From assembly GCA_965153355.1 (NCBI GenBank), contig OZ231126.1:63550001-63614000 (forward strand): 64,000 nucleotides of DNA, given 5' to 3'. How positions within the stretch are numbered: the stretch's first letter is position 1; the number at the start of each line of letters is the position of its first letter. Source of the DNA: Flaccisagitta enflata (taxonomy: Eukaryota > Chaetognatha > Sagittoidea > Aphragmophora). The translations under genes were made by a program, and so were the position numbers. The notes beneath the pieces were generated by a model. The model did not search any database and had not been told where the DNA came from. It saw only the letters and a list, made by a program, of their open reading frames with translations. Shown here piece by piece: positions 12,962-26,788 of the stretch.

Positions 12962-13525
12962 AATCAATGACAAAAATGAAAGGGGGAAGACGTGAGAGGT
13001 ACCAGGAATGAAAAACAAAGGCAGAAAAAAAAAACAAAACAAAGAAAGAAACAAAAGAAGGAAACTGAAGTCAAACGACTTTTCTACTCAATCACTTATG
13101 TTGAAAAAATTAGGCAGTTGTTTGACTGAAAAGGATCAAGATTAAAGGGAAACGGGGAAAATGAAATGACTTTGGTGACATAAACTTTGACACTTGAGGG
13201 ACTTGCAGATTTTCCTTGGTCGTGGTTCAGACAATTGAATGCTAACGGTTTCGAACAAGTCAGCGAGCTGAAAGCTCGGAGGATGGCACCGTCACAAACT
13301 CGACCTGTAAACAAAACAAAAAAAGTAGTCTTGGGCTTCTTGTTATTCAATGATCAAACAAGCGAGCATCAGCCTTTCTTGTTCTTGGTTTCAATTAGGT
13401 CTTTCGCTATTTGCGTTCCCACTTTCCACGTTTGAATGACGCGGTTTTTATCCATCGGCTAGTTGATCAGTTTGTGGTTGGAAAGTAGAAGTCAGTGTAT
13501 TTGGTGGTTTGATAGTGGTGTATTT

Positions 13526-13672
<147 letters not shown>

Positions 13673-13971
13673 ATTTCTGTACGGACCATGAACGCATCGT
13701 CTTATCCACAAGGCAAGACTTTCGTTTGTTTCTCTCTTTGTTTGTGACACAAAAGAGTCTAGATAACAAAATTCTTCATTCTTTTCCGCTCTTTCTCTTT
13801 TTTCTCTCTCTCTTGAAATCTTTGTTTACAAAATTCTCGGCGATGAAGCGAAGAACAAGCTGACAGTCGGCGATACCATGTGTACAAATAGGCAGTAAAA
13901 CTGGGAGAGAAAAAGAGGGTTTAGATGTGAGTTACTGAAGGGGCCGAAGGACAAGGAAGAGAGAGAAAAAG

Positions 13972-14003
<32 letters not shown>

Positions 14004-14207
14004 AAAACAAATCGAAAAGAAAAAAGCAAACGAAAAAAAAGAAACTCCGAATGGAGTGATTTTGGCACCTCGTTGTGCAGATACTTTGAAAGAAGTGAAA
14101 AAAAATCCAACTAAAAACAAGAAACTCAGTTTGAAGGTCTTTTCCAAAAAAAAAAAAAAAAAACTCTCTCTTTTTGCCTCTCTCTGGAAAGAAATGAATC
14201 TTTCATG

Positions 14208-14210
<3 letters not shown>

Positions 14211-14292
<82 letters not shown>

Positions 14293-14332
14293 AGAAAGAG
14301 AAAGAGAAAGAGAAAGAGAAAGAGAGAGAGGT
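14211..14332. repeat. (AG)n then (AAAGAG)n repeat
   Basis: About 75 bp of pure AG followed by AAAGAG hexamers and AG. Preceded by polyA runs at 13974-14000 and 14145-14162. Confidence 0.97.
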
Positions 14333-14612
14333 GGGACAGGTAAAACAGACAGTCAGAGGCTGCACATTTGATAATAAGTTTGTTCGAAGCTAACAGATAA
14401 GCCTATAGTATCACATGATAGAAACATGTAAAAAACATTTTCACTCTTTACTAGGAAATGAGGATAGATGGTTCCAGTGCGTAAGTGTTCGTCTTTAACT
14501 CAATGCCCTCCACATTTTCGCGGTTTTCTTGAATTTCTATTTTCTATGCCCCGCGATCTGCCCGATAGTCAGTCTGTCTGTGCAGCGGCCTGTCTGTACA
14601 TCTTTCTGTACA

Positions 14613-14615
<3 letters not shown>

Positions 14616-14659
<44 letters not shown>
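14616..14659. repeat. (CT)n microsatellite
   Basis: Pure dinucleotide run of about 44 bp. Confidence 0.97.
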
Positions 14660-14662
<3 letters not shown>

Positions 14663-15028
14663 TTCCTTCGCACAGGGGGTAATTTGTAGTAACATGTCTT
14701 ATCGACATCCTTTTGACTCCTCGCTGTCCGTTTGAGGGTTTCTTGTGCAGCAGGAGTGAGGGTTATCTCTCCAACTGAGGAAAAGCTAGAGGACAAGGCT
14801 TATCTCACCAAGACAGGCTTAGAGGGTATTTTGTACGCATAGAAAAGGGGAGGTGGGGGGGGGGGTTGGTGATAACGTTGGGAGGGGGAGGTTATCGGCG
14901 CGAGGTTCAGTGTATGATCTTGTGTTTTTGATCATTAACCCGAGCATACGTGCCAAAGGATATTAGAGTGCTTGAAAGTGAGAATGAATGATAGAAAAGA
15001 CAGAAAAGAGGACAGTCAAATACTAAAA

Positions 15029-15097
15029 CACACGCACGCACGCACGCACGCACGCACGCACACTAACACACGCACACACACACACACACACACACAT
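15029..15097. repeat. (CACG)n/(CA)n repeat
   Basis: ACGC tetramers followed by pure CA. Confidence 0.95.
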
Positions 15098-15770
15098 TCT
15101 CACTAAGCCGTCGTTAAACTGACTAGAACATTGATTTATTGATAATATTCCTTCATTTTGATTATCTTTGGATCTATGATCCAAACTTTGTACGATCGTT
15201 GATTTTTACGCTCAGCTTCGAGTCCCACTTTTAAGAGCTCGTTTATCACGTGATGATGATTTTTTAATCTAAATTGATTTTATCGACTGGCAAAAGCGTC
15301 ATTAATAACTAAATAGAGCAAAGACGAGTCGATAATCCTTTATTTTACGAAAACGTTGATAATTTGTAGTACTACATACAAAGTCTTGTTGTTTCCATGT
15401 TCACATTAAAGAAAAACTTTACAACGCATTGGTAGAGTCGACCATTGAACAAGGCTAGATATAAAATAATCGGTGGTCCGGCGTTAAAAAAATAACAACC
15501 ATGACATGGCAGGGATGGGATGACTGACAAATAGACGGGCGCCTTGTTTGCGACCGGATGATGATAATGAAAGGCCTTTGGGTGGGATAGGTGGTTGTAA
15601 AACCGACTGCTTACGCCAAAGAATTCTGCCTGGACAGCTCAATGCAATGATTGGTTTATATTCACACATCAAGTGTAGAAAGTTGGTGCGGATAAAAATG
15701 CCACCGTCACGGGCAGATGGGCGGAGGATCACGCTTAGATGGGACCCCTCACGAATCTGTGACTCAAACT

Positions 15771-16019
15771 AACAAGTGACGCGGGGTCACAATATCGTTG
15801 CAGACGGGTGGGCAGGGGCATCCAACCCCGATCCATACCCTAAGTACCCCACTCACATGCACAAAAAGCATCTAAAACACTCGTTTCCTCACTTTTCAAC
15901 TCGTGTCCACGGACCGACGGACCGAGAGACCGACGGACCGACGGACCGACGGACCGACCGAAGGACCGACCGACGGACGGACAAAGCCTCTTACAGAGTT
16001 GCGTGTCCGCAACTAAAAA
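15771..16019 (-). mobile_element. Hairpin-capped element, GTGAC-stem subfamily
   Basis: Left end ACAAGTGACGCGGGGTCAC (stem GTGAC/GTCAC), then GTTGCAGACGGGTGGGCAGG. A central part is followed by GACCGACGGAC tetramers, then AGCCTCTTACAGAG, then the terminal hairpin AGTTGCGTGTCCGCAACT and AAAAA. The hairpin arms are GTTGCG rather than GTCGCG, and the left motif GTTGC carries the same substitution. Confidence 0.85.
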
Positions 16020-16338
16020 GGCCTGTGGTGACCAACAAGTATGATTTCCCTTCTGTTGCTTGTAGGATGTCGCCTTAGCTTATCATTTCAAGTGACAAGC
16101 AGCGGAATCATTCGCCGGTGTGACCACAAATGAGATCTAAACCAGGGACGCATCATTTCTTTTTATAGAAATATTCAAGAGAGAGATGACCTTCTTTGAT
16201 TACCGGCTTTTCTTAGGCCGAGAAACGTGATATGGAAAACCGTCCGTCTCTAAAAGTGCATTTATGTTTAAAAGAATGAAGGAGTTTTAGATTAAGGAAG
16301 AACTCTGACTCACTCTCTATAGAGTATTTGAACAAGGA

Positions 16339-16370
16339 GAGAGAGAGAGAGAGAGAGAAAGAGAAAGAGA

Positions 16371-16402
<32 letters not shown>

Positions 16403-16405
16403 AAC
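16339..16405. repeat. (AG)n with AAAGAG interruptions
   Basis: Purine dinucleotide tract about 65 bp long. Confidence 0.95.
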
Positions 16406-16439
16406 AGAGAGAAATAGAGGGAAACTGACAGGGTGAGTT

Positions 16440-16912
16440 GGTGTTTTGAAACACCGAGACAGAGATACAGACACAGACAAAGACAAAAACAGAGACAGAA
16501 ACAGAGGCAGAGACAGATCTTGACTACTCTGGGTTGGTGTGTTGACTTACCAAGACAGAGACAGAGACAGGGACAGACCTAGACTATCTTGAGTTAGTGT
16601 TTTTACTCACTGAGACAGAGACAGAGACAGATCTAGACTATTTTGAGTTAGTGTCTCGACTTACCGAGACAGAGACAGAGACAGAGACAGATCTAGGCTA
16701 TCTTGAGTTAGTCTATTGACTCACCAAGACAGAGATAGAGACAGATCAAGACCAGTGTGTTGACTCACCGAAACAGAGACAGAGACAGAGACAGATCTAG
16801 ACTAGTGTGTTGACTCACCGAGACAGAGACAGAGACAGATCAAGACCAGTGTGTTGACTCACCGAAACAGAGACAGAGACAGAGACAGATCTAGACTAGT
16901 GTGTTGACTCAC
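16440..16912 (-). repeat. Minisatellite carrying repeated splice-donor sequence
   Basis: About eight imperfect units of roughly 40-75 bp. Each has (ACAGAG)n plus the word GACTCACCGAGAC or GACTTACCGAGAC, and most have CAGATCTAGACTA. On the minus strand each unit presents CGGTGAGTC or CGGTAAGTC, a good donor. The array begins at the true donor of exon A, whose sequence AAGGTGAGTCAACAC forms the edge of the first unit. Confidence 0.9.
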
Positions 16913-17018
16913 CTTGCGCCGACGAGGATTTGGTTTCTGGGTCTGTCGATCCAAACTTGAGCGAAATGAATAATCTTTGGATTGGAGTAAGAATGATATT
17001 TCGAAGACGCACGCATTT
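16913..17018 (-). CDS. Semaphorin exon A (start of the Sema domain)
   Basis: This 106-nt exon encodes approximately MRASSKYHSYSNPKIIHFAQ and then VWIDRPRNQILVGA plus the first two bases of an Arg codon. The ILVGAR segment, followed in exon B by DYLLRLSL, corresponds to the universally conserved start of the semaphorin propeller (V-G-A-R-(D/N)-Y-L). The donor GCAAG-GTGAGT after 16913 is certain from the match. The acceptor (CAACACAG before 17018) is the best-looking site but is less certain. The ATG at 17016 is internal to the exon, not proposed as the start, because the preceding exon should carry the signal peptide. The N-terminal half of this exon is poorly conserved, as expected for the family. 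Confidence 0.82.
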
Positions 17019-17118
17019 CTGTGTTGTTTGAAGAATTGGGAAAAGGAGGAAATTTGTGTGATGGTGGAGAGAGGTTGGTGGGAGTTGTGACGGTGGTGAA
17101 AGTGCCAAAGTGGTTTTG

Positions 17119-17178
17119 GTGGTGGTGGTGGTGGTGGTGGTGGTGGTGATGGTGGTTGCGGTGGTGGTGGTTGCGGCG
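17119..17178. repeat. (GGT)n trinucleotide repeat
   Basis: Mostly GGT with GAT and TGC variants, about 100 bp upstream of exon A in transcript sense. The Thr-rich ORF over it is an artefact. Confidence 0.93.
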
Positions 17179-17819
17179 GTAATGATTGAAGCAGTTAATG
17201 TAGTTTTGGGGGAGGCAAGGTGGTTTGTGAAGAAAAGGGGGTAAAAGAGAGAGAGAGAAAAAAAATGTGTGAGATTTGTTGAAATTTGAACAGTCGCAAA
17301 GCTAAGCCGGCGAATAAAATTTCCCTCTCTTTCATTTGATAAATCCAATCTTATTGGCAAAGCGAAAAATCGGATGAATATTCAAAAAAATGAAGAATGA
17401 ATGAGAAATAAGAATAAGGTAAGTCGTACACATTACCATCAATTAGAAAAAAAAAGCTACTAGTGACTACATAACCCTAACTCTTTTACTCAGTGCATTC
17501 AAAACAAATGTTTTGAACTCAGCGCACTCAGTGCTCTGTATCATTCTTTCAGAATAACGAATTCAGATTTTCACATTTTCTTTTCAGTGTCATATTCAGC
17601 GTTTCAACTTCATTATCTCTTTCAGTTCTTATTTTTCTTTCCACGAGAGAGAGAAAAAAGAAGCTCATCATCTTCATCATCTTCTTCTTCTTCTTCTTCT
17701 TCCTTTTCGTTTCCCTCTTCTGAGTTCTGTGGACAATTCTAGGCAGAGACTTCCTGTTTTTATTCAGATAATGGTTGGCAGAAGAGTTTTAAACCAAAAC
17801 ATGTGAGCCGAGACAGACA

Positions 17820-17824
<5 letters not shown>

Positions 17825-17872
<48 letters not shown>
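17825..17872. repeat. (AG)n microsatellite
   Basis: About 48 bp of pure dinucleotide. Confidence 0.97.
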
Positions 17873-17875
<3 letters not shown>

Positions 17876-19107
17876 GAGACAGTCAGCAGGAAAAACAGAC
17901 AGACAGATTAAAACAAAAACCTGAACGGCATTGAATAGCCAGAGACGACAGCTCCACAGAGCTACGGACCATTAGTGGAAGCGGGGCAAAGAAAAAAAGA
18001 GCCCGAAACAAAACACAGGCTAATCAAATATTCCATCAAACCAGTGACAGAGACCCCAAGATTGCGCCCCCCCCCAAAAAAAACGTCTCTGTACTAATGC
18101 TCGGAATTCTTTCGTTTCCATTCGATTGAACGTTGGATGAAACATTTACCAAACTGTGAAATAGAAATGTATTTATTCTTATTGTTTTTAAAAACATGAC
18201 GTTCTAACTTTGATCAATGTTACTTCATCGAAAATTCGATACAACTCGCTAACTTGACAGTTTGTATTCAGCCTTTATATAAAGTAGATCTCGTCTAGGC
18301 TTGAGAAAATGGGGGCAAGCATTGTAAAAAAAGAAATTAAGGTAATGGAATAATACTTATGATTTAATACTTATAATAATCATGATTTAATACTTATGAT
18401 TTAATTAAAGGATGTTTTATTGCTCATGATAGTTGGCAACTGCTAAACGAGTAATATGCTTGCAGAAAATACTGTATGAAAATGATAGCCAATTGAATCT
18501 TCAGCAATTCTTATTATCTTTGATCAAAAACATTGATATTTGATTGTCAAAATATGAAAATATGTTTCTATGGCAATCAACCAAAATAAGCAATAAATCA
18601 TAGTCTAATTCAAAATATTGAGATCCCTCTTTCCTTCTGGGAAGCAAATAGTTTCCCCTCAAGTTTCTGACAAGTAGAAAGTAGTCTAAAATGCTAGGTT
18701 TATAAAAAACCCAAGACAATCTATAGTCTCACCCTGCCATGTATGGTTTTGTCTATATTTCAAATATCAATTCCATAGTTTTTAATTTTTTTTTATGCTT
18801 GCACCTAATATCTCAAGTCTTAACGGAATGTACTGTATCATTGTGGAATTCAATGGATGCACAACTCTGGAACTATTCTACTTCACTGCACATGAATTAG
18901 AGCAAAGCTATTTCACTGGAAAATGGCTAAATGGTGGTTTGGAAAAAAAATGAAAGAAGAGAAAAAAATCAAAACAGTTGAAAATATGCTGAGGAAAAAA
19001 TGAACATTTAAGTAATCCTGAAATGGGATGGAAAATATTTCTTGAAACGACACCGAGGGGATAAAACGTTCAGAGTTGATTCCCAACAGTGAAATGGGTA
19101 ACAGAAA

Positions 19108-19400
<293 letters not shown>

Positions 19401-19420
19401 ATATCTGTCTTGAGTTAGTG

Positions 19421-19556
<136 letters not shown>

Positions 19557-19774
19557 AGAAACAGACCGTCTTTTTTTCGTCGGTTGGTGCGTCGGCCGCC
19601 GCCTAAACATATAAATCCCTCTTCTGATATCCGCTAAAAGATTTCCTCTTTATTTTCCGATTTGAAAAAAAGGAGAAGAATAAAGAAAAGAAAGAACCTG
19701 ATTAAAGAAATCTGACATGAGAAAAGGGAAGATAAAATGAAAGAAAGAAGGTTGGAGAAAAAGTAAGTAAGCAA

Positions 19775-19775
<1 letters not shown>

Positions 19776-19851
<76 letters not shown>

Positions 19852-19872
19852 AAAAAAGAAAGAAAGAAAGAC

Positions 19873-19955
<83 letters not shown>

Positions 19956-19958
19956 AGG
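19776..19958. repeat. (AAAG)n tetranucleotide array
   Basis: About 180 bp with two point interruptions. The Phe-Leu-Ser and Lys-Glu-Arg ORFs over it are spurious. Confidence 0.98.
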
Positions 19959-21182
19959 AAAAAAGAGAATAAAAGAAAGAATAAACGAATGAAAAATGAA
20001 AGGTCTTTTTCTCCACATAGGAAACTCATGATCCCAGGGAGAGGGCGCCTGTGGTTGTGCCAAAGCCCTAAAGCCCAAACACAACCTCATAGCGAGACCT
20101 TTAACCATTTCTCAAATACGAATCCAAGATTACGCGCCGTGAAGACGATCAGACGGAAATCGGACGTACGGCTGAAAGCATCCTTCCGCATCAGCGCCTA
20201 GTTTTTAAAAATCACACGAAACGAAAGGAAAAGAGAGTTAAATACAGAATTGAAAAAAAAGAGCAAAAACTGAACAAAATTATTTGTTTCTCAAAGCCTT
20301 TTACCACCACTTCCTTCGTATGCTCTTGCCAGTCTTTCTTTCTTTCAAAATGCGCATTTGCTCAACGCCAAACTGTTATTTTATTTTAAAGAACAAATTC
20401 TAACCAACGTCAGACTTTTTCATGAAAATCCCCCCCCCCCCCATCTCCCTCCCCATTACATTTCTCCTTCCCTCATGCGGCATACCCCACTTTTAGACGT
20501 TATGACCACAAATAAGCGGATTGCCAAATTGCCAAAAAAAAAAAAAAAAAAAAAAAAGAAAGAAATTTCACCTCAACTTCGCCAACATTTTACACGTTTC
20601 AATTTGTTTTAATAACATTTAAAAACGAAAAAGAGGGAGAGAGAGAAAAATTAAAAGAAATGATATGAAGGGACCAAAATCTACTATATGGGCGGGTTTC
20701 CTTCACTCTGGGGTCTGGTATAGCGGGGTGTTAGTGCATACCTGAAATAATCATCAAAACCTTGAGAAACGATAAATATTCACAGATCAACAAGACCCCC
20801 CAACTGAACAGTCACACACAGTAACACACACGCAACAACCATCTTTTCCGATTTGCAGAAACGTATTCAATGTCCGATATATCAGTCCTCGACTTTCTCA
20901 TCCGTTTTCCTTTCTTTTTAGCTTCCTCCATTTCATATTCTCCTCCGCGCCCTCCTCTTCAACCCCCCCCCCCCTCTTCATCCTCCTCTTCAACCCTGTC
21001 CTCTTCGTTCTCCTCTTCTTCCTCCATTTCCTCCTTCTTACTGTACCCCCCCCCCCCACCTCTCCGTCCTCATTTTGGATCAGGTCCATTTCATCGGAAA
21101 TTTTTTATTCTCTTCAACACACGTGTAGCTCCGGTAACCTCAAGCATATTGGACAATGGCCTAACACCAAGAGGGAAAATGT
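19959..21182. other. No gene seen
   Basis: Unique sequence at 19990-20530 with no recognisable exon, a polyA run at 20535-20557, C runs at 20430, 20965 and 21047, and a CTTCCTCC-type pyrimidine-rich block at 20920-21060. Confidence 0.6.
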
Positions 21183-21188
21183 GTGTGG

Positions 21189-21318
<130 letters not shown>

Positions 21319-21503
21319 CAGAGAGAATCCCCTATTTTCTCAACATGACCCTAAAGGAAAAGTGTCCCTTTTCCTTATTCCACTTTTCCCATTCTTCTTG
21401 GTGATGTTCAACCAAGAAAAATCTGCGGGAGGCCAAAGAGAAGGTAGGGAAAACGGTAGTAGTGGTGGAGGGAAAGAGGAGAAATGAGAAAAGGAGAGGG
21501 AGC

Positions 21504-21598
21504 AGAAGAAGAAGAAGAAGAAGAAGAAGAAGAAGAAGAAGAAGAAGAAGAAGAAGAAGAAGAAGAAGAAGAAGAAGATGCAGAAGAAGAAACTGAAG
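21504..21598. repeat. (AAG)n trinucleotide array
   Basis: About 75 bp of pure AAG, then variants. Confidence 0.97.
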
Positions 21599-21617
21599 AA
21601 GAAGCAGAAAAGAAAAG

Positions 21618-21828
21618 AAACAAGTGACGCGGGGTCACAATATCGTTGCGGACGGGTGGGCAGGGGCAGCCAACCCCCATCCACAACCAATGCCCCACCC
21701 AACCCGACTTCGAACACAAAACGCCTGCTAGTTTTCCCACTTTTTGACTCGTGCTCACTGACGAACCAACGGACTAACAGACGGACGGACAAAGCCTCTC
21801 ATAGAGTTGCATGTCCGCAACTAAAAAA
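21618..21828 (-). mobile_element. Hairpin-capped element, GTGAC-stem subfamily
   Basis: The same subfamily as 15771-16019. Left end ACAAGTGACGCGGGGTCAC, then GTTGCGGACGGGTGGGCAGG. Right hairpin GAGTTGCATGTCCGCAACT and A run. GTTGCGGAC is a perfect inverse of the right GTCCGCAAC. It begins within purine-rich repeat DNA. Confidence 0.87.
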
Positions 21829-22888
<1,060 letters not shown>

Positions 22889-23048
22889 CGGTTTTTGTGT
22901 GCGCAAATGGGAAAATCTTTTTTCTTTCGTTCTAGTGTACATTTAGCTTTCCCGATGGTTGACAAAATTGAAATCTATGTCACTTCAACATATCAAGTTT
23001 GTAACTTATCCCTGAAAAATCAATGTGTGTTTATCGCTTGTCTTGCAG

Positions 23049-23150
<102 letters not shown>

Positions 23151-23160
23151 CCCCTTTTTC

Positions 23161-23318
23161 AGGACCACTTGAATCGATTTTTATGGTCCTATCTGTCACA
23201 GAACGACGGTGGTATGAAGATCAAGTATGGCAAGTTGAAGCTCTCTGCTTTCATCTCCAAAAAGTCCTCCAACTCAGTCTATATCATAGACGGACACCGG
23301 GACACGTGTTCAAATCTT
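23161..23318 (+). other. Unrecognised open segment after a strong acceptor-like sequence
   Basis: A (CT)n tract and CCCCTTTTTCAG precede GACCACTTGAATCG. Two frames stay open for about 50 codons, one starting DHLNRFLWSYLSQNDGG. No family is recognised and no convincing donor follows. Could be chance. Confidence 0.15.
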
Positions 23319-23427
23319 CCTTCCATCCTTCCTTTCTTCCTCCCTTCCTTCTTTTTCCGTCATCCCGTCTTTCCTTCCATCCTTCCTTTCTTCCTCCCTT
23401 CCTTCTCTTTCCGTCATCCCGTCTTTC
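23319..23427. repeat. Tandem duplication of a 54-bp pyrimidine-rich unit
   Basis: Two copies of a unit with CCTTCCATCCTTCCTTTCTT and ending CCGTCATCCCGTC, differing by a TTT/CTC change. Confidence 0.9.
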
Positions 23428-23536
23428 CTTCCTTTCCTCCACTTCTTTGAAGTTATACCACAACTTTGATCATTCTTTCGGTCACTCTTTTTTTTACATA
23501 TTGTCTATATTTTTTGCTTCCTTTCAAAGTGTCTAT

Positions 23537-23584
23537 CTGTCTTTCTTTCTTTATATCTTTCTTTCTTTCTTTCTTTCTTTCTTC

Positions 23585-23623
<39 letters not shown>

Positions 23624-23625
23624 TT
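23537..23625. repeat. (CTTT)n tetranucleotide array
   Basis: About 90 bp with minor interruptions. Confidence 0.97.
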
Positions 23626-23639
23626 TCATGATTTTCTCA

Positions 23640-23915
23640 TTTTCCATTCAGTATGAAAGTTTGAAAAATCACTTATGCTTGACCAATAAAGGAAGACAGC
23701 GAGGAAAAAAGAGGAGAAAGAACGAGTATGGAAAAAAGGGACACCTGAGATCATATGAACTGAAGAAATAATTGGCAAGTACAATTGATATAAGAAGAAA
23801 TTCAAAAGAAGAAATTCAGAGCCAAAAAAAGTAAAATAGATGAATCACAAAAAAAGGAAATTGGAAAGTGATGAAGCGTAAAAAACGGAGACGAGTATAC
23901 GAGACAAACAAGTAT

Positions 23916-23980
<65 letters not shown>

Positions 23981-24191
23981 GGAGAGACAGACAGAGAGGA
24001 AGAAGAAGAAGAAAGAAGATTCACAACCAATGTAGACAATAAAAGAAAATAAGTTGAAAGGACAGGTTCTAAGCGGAAAACTAAATGGTATTAGAAGCCC
24101 TACAAGGCAAAAGAAAGTACGGTTTTGGGTCACGAAGAAATGGTTAGAAACGGGAAGTAAGGCAAAGGGCGACCAAAAAAAATCTAGTTAA
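23640..24191. other. No gene seen; A-rich DNA with (AG)n
   Basis: Holds (AG)n at 23921-23974 followed by ACAGACGG words, otherwise purine-rich unique sequence. Confidence 0.7.
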
Positions 24192-24389
24192 ATAAGACCG
24201 GATATACGGCTAGCCCCGTCGCAGGTTGGCAGGGGCTGTTCCTAAGCTCACCAGAGCATTTGGGCAGGAGCATGCATGAGCAGAGAGGCCAAAGACCGCA
24301 AAAACAAAACAAATAATGAAATTTGATGGACCAATCGACCGACGGACGGACAAAGCGGGTCGTAGAGTCGCGTAACACGTGACTCAAAA
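24192..24389 (-). mobile_element. Hairpin-capped short element
   Basis: Left end ATAAGACCGGATATACGGC, GTTGGCAGGGGC box, GGGCAGGAGCATG, AGAGGCCAAAGACCGCAAAA, GACCGACGGACGGACAAAGC. Right hairpin GAGTCGCGTAACACGTGACT followed by CAAAA. One arm has decayed by two substitutions. Confidence 0.85.
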
Positions 24390-24715
24390 TCGTTACTGCA
24401 TATTGACTTTTAATAGAGTGATAAAATGGGAATAAGAAAAAAGAGAGAGAAGAGAGAAGAGAGAAGAGAGGAGAGGGAGATATAAACGCTGCCGGATAGG
24501 GAAAGGGGAAATTCGATCAAAACTGCAATCGTTGGAGAGAGTTAAAGGCATGCATGATCTATCATGGAAGAGACAGAGATGGAGACAGAATATCATAAAA
24601 AATGACAAGAAGAGACGCAAGAAGAGAGTAAGAAAAACAGAGAGAAAAATCTAGATTTGATTTCCCTGGGCTATCCTTCCCGTTTCAATCGCCATTTAGG
24701 CTTTAGTGGGTTTTC

Positions 24716-24815
<100 letters not shown>

Positions 24816-24821
24816 CATTTT

Positions 24822-25195
24822 GGCGTTCCGTTTATCGCGTGGTGGTCGTCAGTCGGTCCAGTCAGTCAGTTCAGTTCAGTCGGTCAGTCGGTCGACACTT
24901 CTTTTTTCATCAATTTTATTTCTTTAAATCATTTTTAGTCATTCTAAGTAATTCTAAGACATTCTAAGTCATTCTTAGTCATTTTAAGTCATTTTAAGTC
25001 ATTTTAAGTCATTGTAAGTCATTCTAAGTCATTTTTGGTCATTAGGTTATTTCATCATTTAAAGTCCTTTTTAGTCATTTTAAGTCATTTTAAATCATTT
25101 TAAATCATTCAAAGTCATTCTTAGGCATTCTAAGTCTTTCTGTCATTCAAAGTCAGAAAATCTCGCACGCGACTTATAGGTGTTGGCCTTGTTTT
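24822..25195 (+). mobile_element. Hairpin element with internal AGTCATTTTA array
   Basis: Proximal part TATCGCGTGG and GTCGGTCCAGTCAGTCAG tetramers. Then about 20 imperfect copies of the decamer AGTCATTTTA/AGTCATTCTA over about 24935-25155. Then GCACGCGACTTATAGGTGTT and GGCCTTGTTTTG at the right end, identical in reverse sense to the left end at 61687. The proximal hairpin is degraded. Confidence 0.75.
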
Positions 25196-25376
25196 GTATA
25201 CGAAAGGGAAGTCGCAATCATACGATTCTTGTATGACGAATCGTTGATGAATTAATAAGTTTATCCCATGAGAAAATATTAAAAAGAATACTTTGGAGAG
25301 AGTTATTAAAAAGATAAAAGCAGCCATATACGGAATATCCTTATTGAGACACCCGAAGATGATGAAATGAAAAGTC

Positions 25377-25379
<3 letters not shown>

Positions 25380-25454
<75 letters not shown>
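25380..25454. repeat. (AG)n microsatellite
   Basis: Pure dinucleotide run of about 75 bp. Confidence 0.98.
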
Positions 25455-25456
<2 letters not shown>

Positions 25457-25647
25457 AAAAAAGAGACAGAGATAGAAACAGAGAGAGAGAGACAAAGAGA
25501 GAACGAATGAGAAAAACATTAACAATTCCCCGTCTGATACCTGATCTTTTTCTCGGATTTGACAAAGATTTATTCCCATCATAGAATGATATCTTTTTTC
25601 CCTGCATGTAATTTTCCTTCCGAGAGCAATTACAGAAAAAGAAGTAG

Positions 25648-25672
25648 AGAAAGAAAGAAAGAAAGAAAGAAA

Positions 25673-25757
<85 letters not shown>
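25648..25757. repeat. (AAAG)n array
   Basis: About 110 bp with one GGAAG interruption. Confidence 0.98.
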
Positions 25758-26421
25758 CATAGAAAAAGAGAAATGAAAAGAGACTCCACTTTTTCTACCA
25801 CCTGGCCACACGGGAGAATTTCTTTGAAAATGAATGAAAACAAAGAGATTTCATCAGAAGGAAAGAAAAAGAAAGAGAGGTAAAAAAGTAAAAAGATGAA
25901 AAAATAAAAAATAAAAACATATATACCAAAGGATGTCTGTCGTTTTTTTAAGAGTCATCGAGTGAAAAAGACGAGTGTTTGGATGTTTGGCCTCTGGGCA
26001 TCGTAAAGGAAGAAACAAAGGACGTCCACCGGGTCACGACAATAGAGAGCGAAAGAGCAACGGGTACAAGTCGGAGAGGGACCCGATTAATGAGGAAAAA
26101 GATCAGAAAGGGAAAGGAAGGTAAAATGAATCACAATGATGGATGCAAGCCATTGTTGAAGCGTCAATTTGGGGGGGAAATGACAGCAGTTTTCCTCGGG
26201 TCAAAATCGACTCATTAATTTTAAAGCAAAAACAATGACAACAATGACAACTTGTTAAAGTGACAACGGCGTTGTCAAGAGAAAGTGACGAAACCAATGA
26301 CAAACATTCATCGTTGCTAAAGTCATTAAAAGGGAAAGAGAAACGATATTTTGATTTGAATGGGAATCATGTTTATGCACGGGAATTCATTTTTCCAATC
26401 GCATGATGGCAAAAAAAGAGC

Positions 26422-26465
<44 letters not shown>

Positions 26466-26555
26466 TACGCCCGGCTGATTTCAGGAGCCTGAGGATCATA
26501 CTGGCGGAAATTAACCCCCACTCGTCGAGGCGATGGTGAGGAAAAAAAGAAAGAA
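25758..26555. other. No gene seen
   Basis: A-rich to about 25920, then unique DNA to 26400, then (AG)n at 26425-26462. A 79-aa ORF at 25979 on the plus strand has no recognisable motif. Confidence 0.6.
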
Positions 26556-26788
26556 AACAAGACCGGATACACGGCAGTGATGCGAGTGGGCAGGGGCAGT
26601 AAATGAGTGGGCGGGGGCTGTATTGGCGCCAGGCAGGAGCTGTGATGGTCAGAAATCCGTTTTCAGTCGATTTTGCGTCATCAAAATTTTCGCGTACCAT
26701 ACAGACAGACAGACAGACAGACCTACCCACCTACCTACCCACCAAGGGACACACCCTCTTATAGAGTCGCTTAGGCAGCGACTAAAAA
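26556..26788 (-). mobile_element. Hairpin-capped element, AGTCGCT subfamily
   Basis: Left end ACAAGACCGGATACACGGC, GAGTGGGCAGGGGCAG box and a middle with GTCGATTTTGCGTCATC. Then an (ACAG)n tract, CCTACCCACC and GGGACACACCCTCTTATAGA. Right hairpin GAGTCGCTTAGGCAGCGACT and an A run shared with the next element. Same subfamily as 30028-30269. Confidence 0.85.

Noticed and set aside
17014-17016. Start codon of the semaphorin at the ATG inside exon A
   Set aside because: A semaphorin needs an N-terminal signal peptide. The residues after this ATG are not hydrophobic, and an acceptor lies directly before it.
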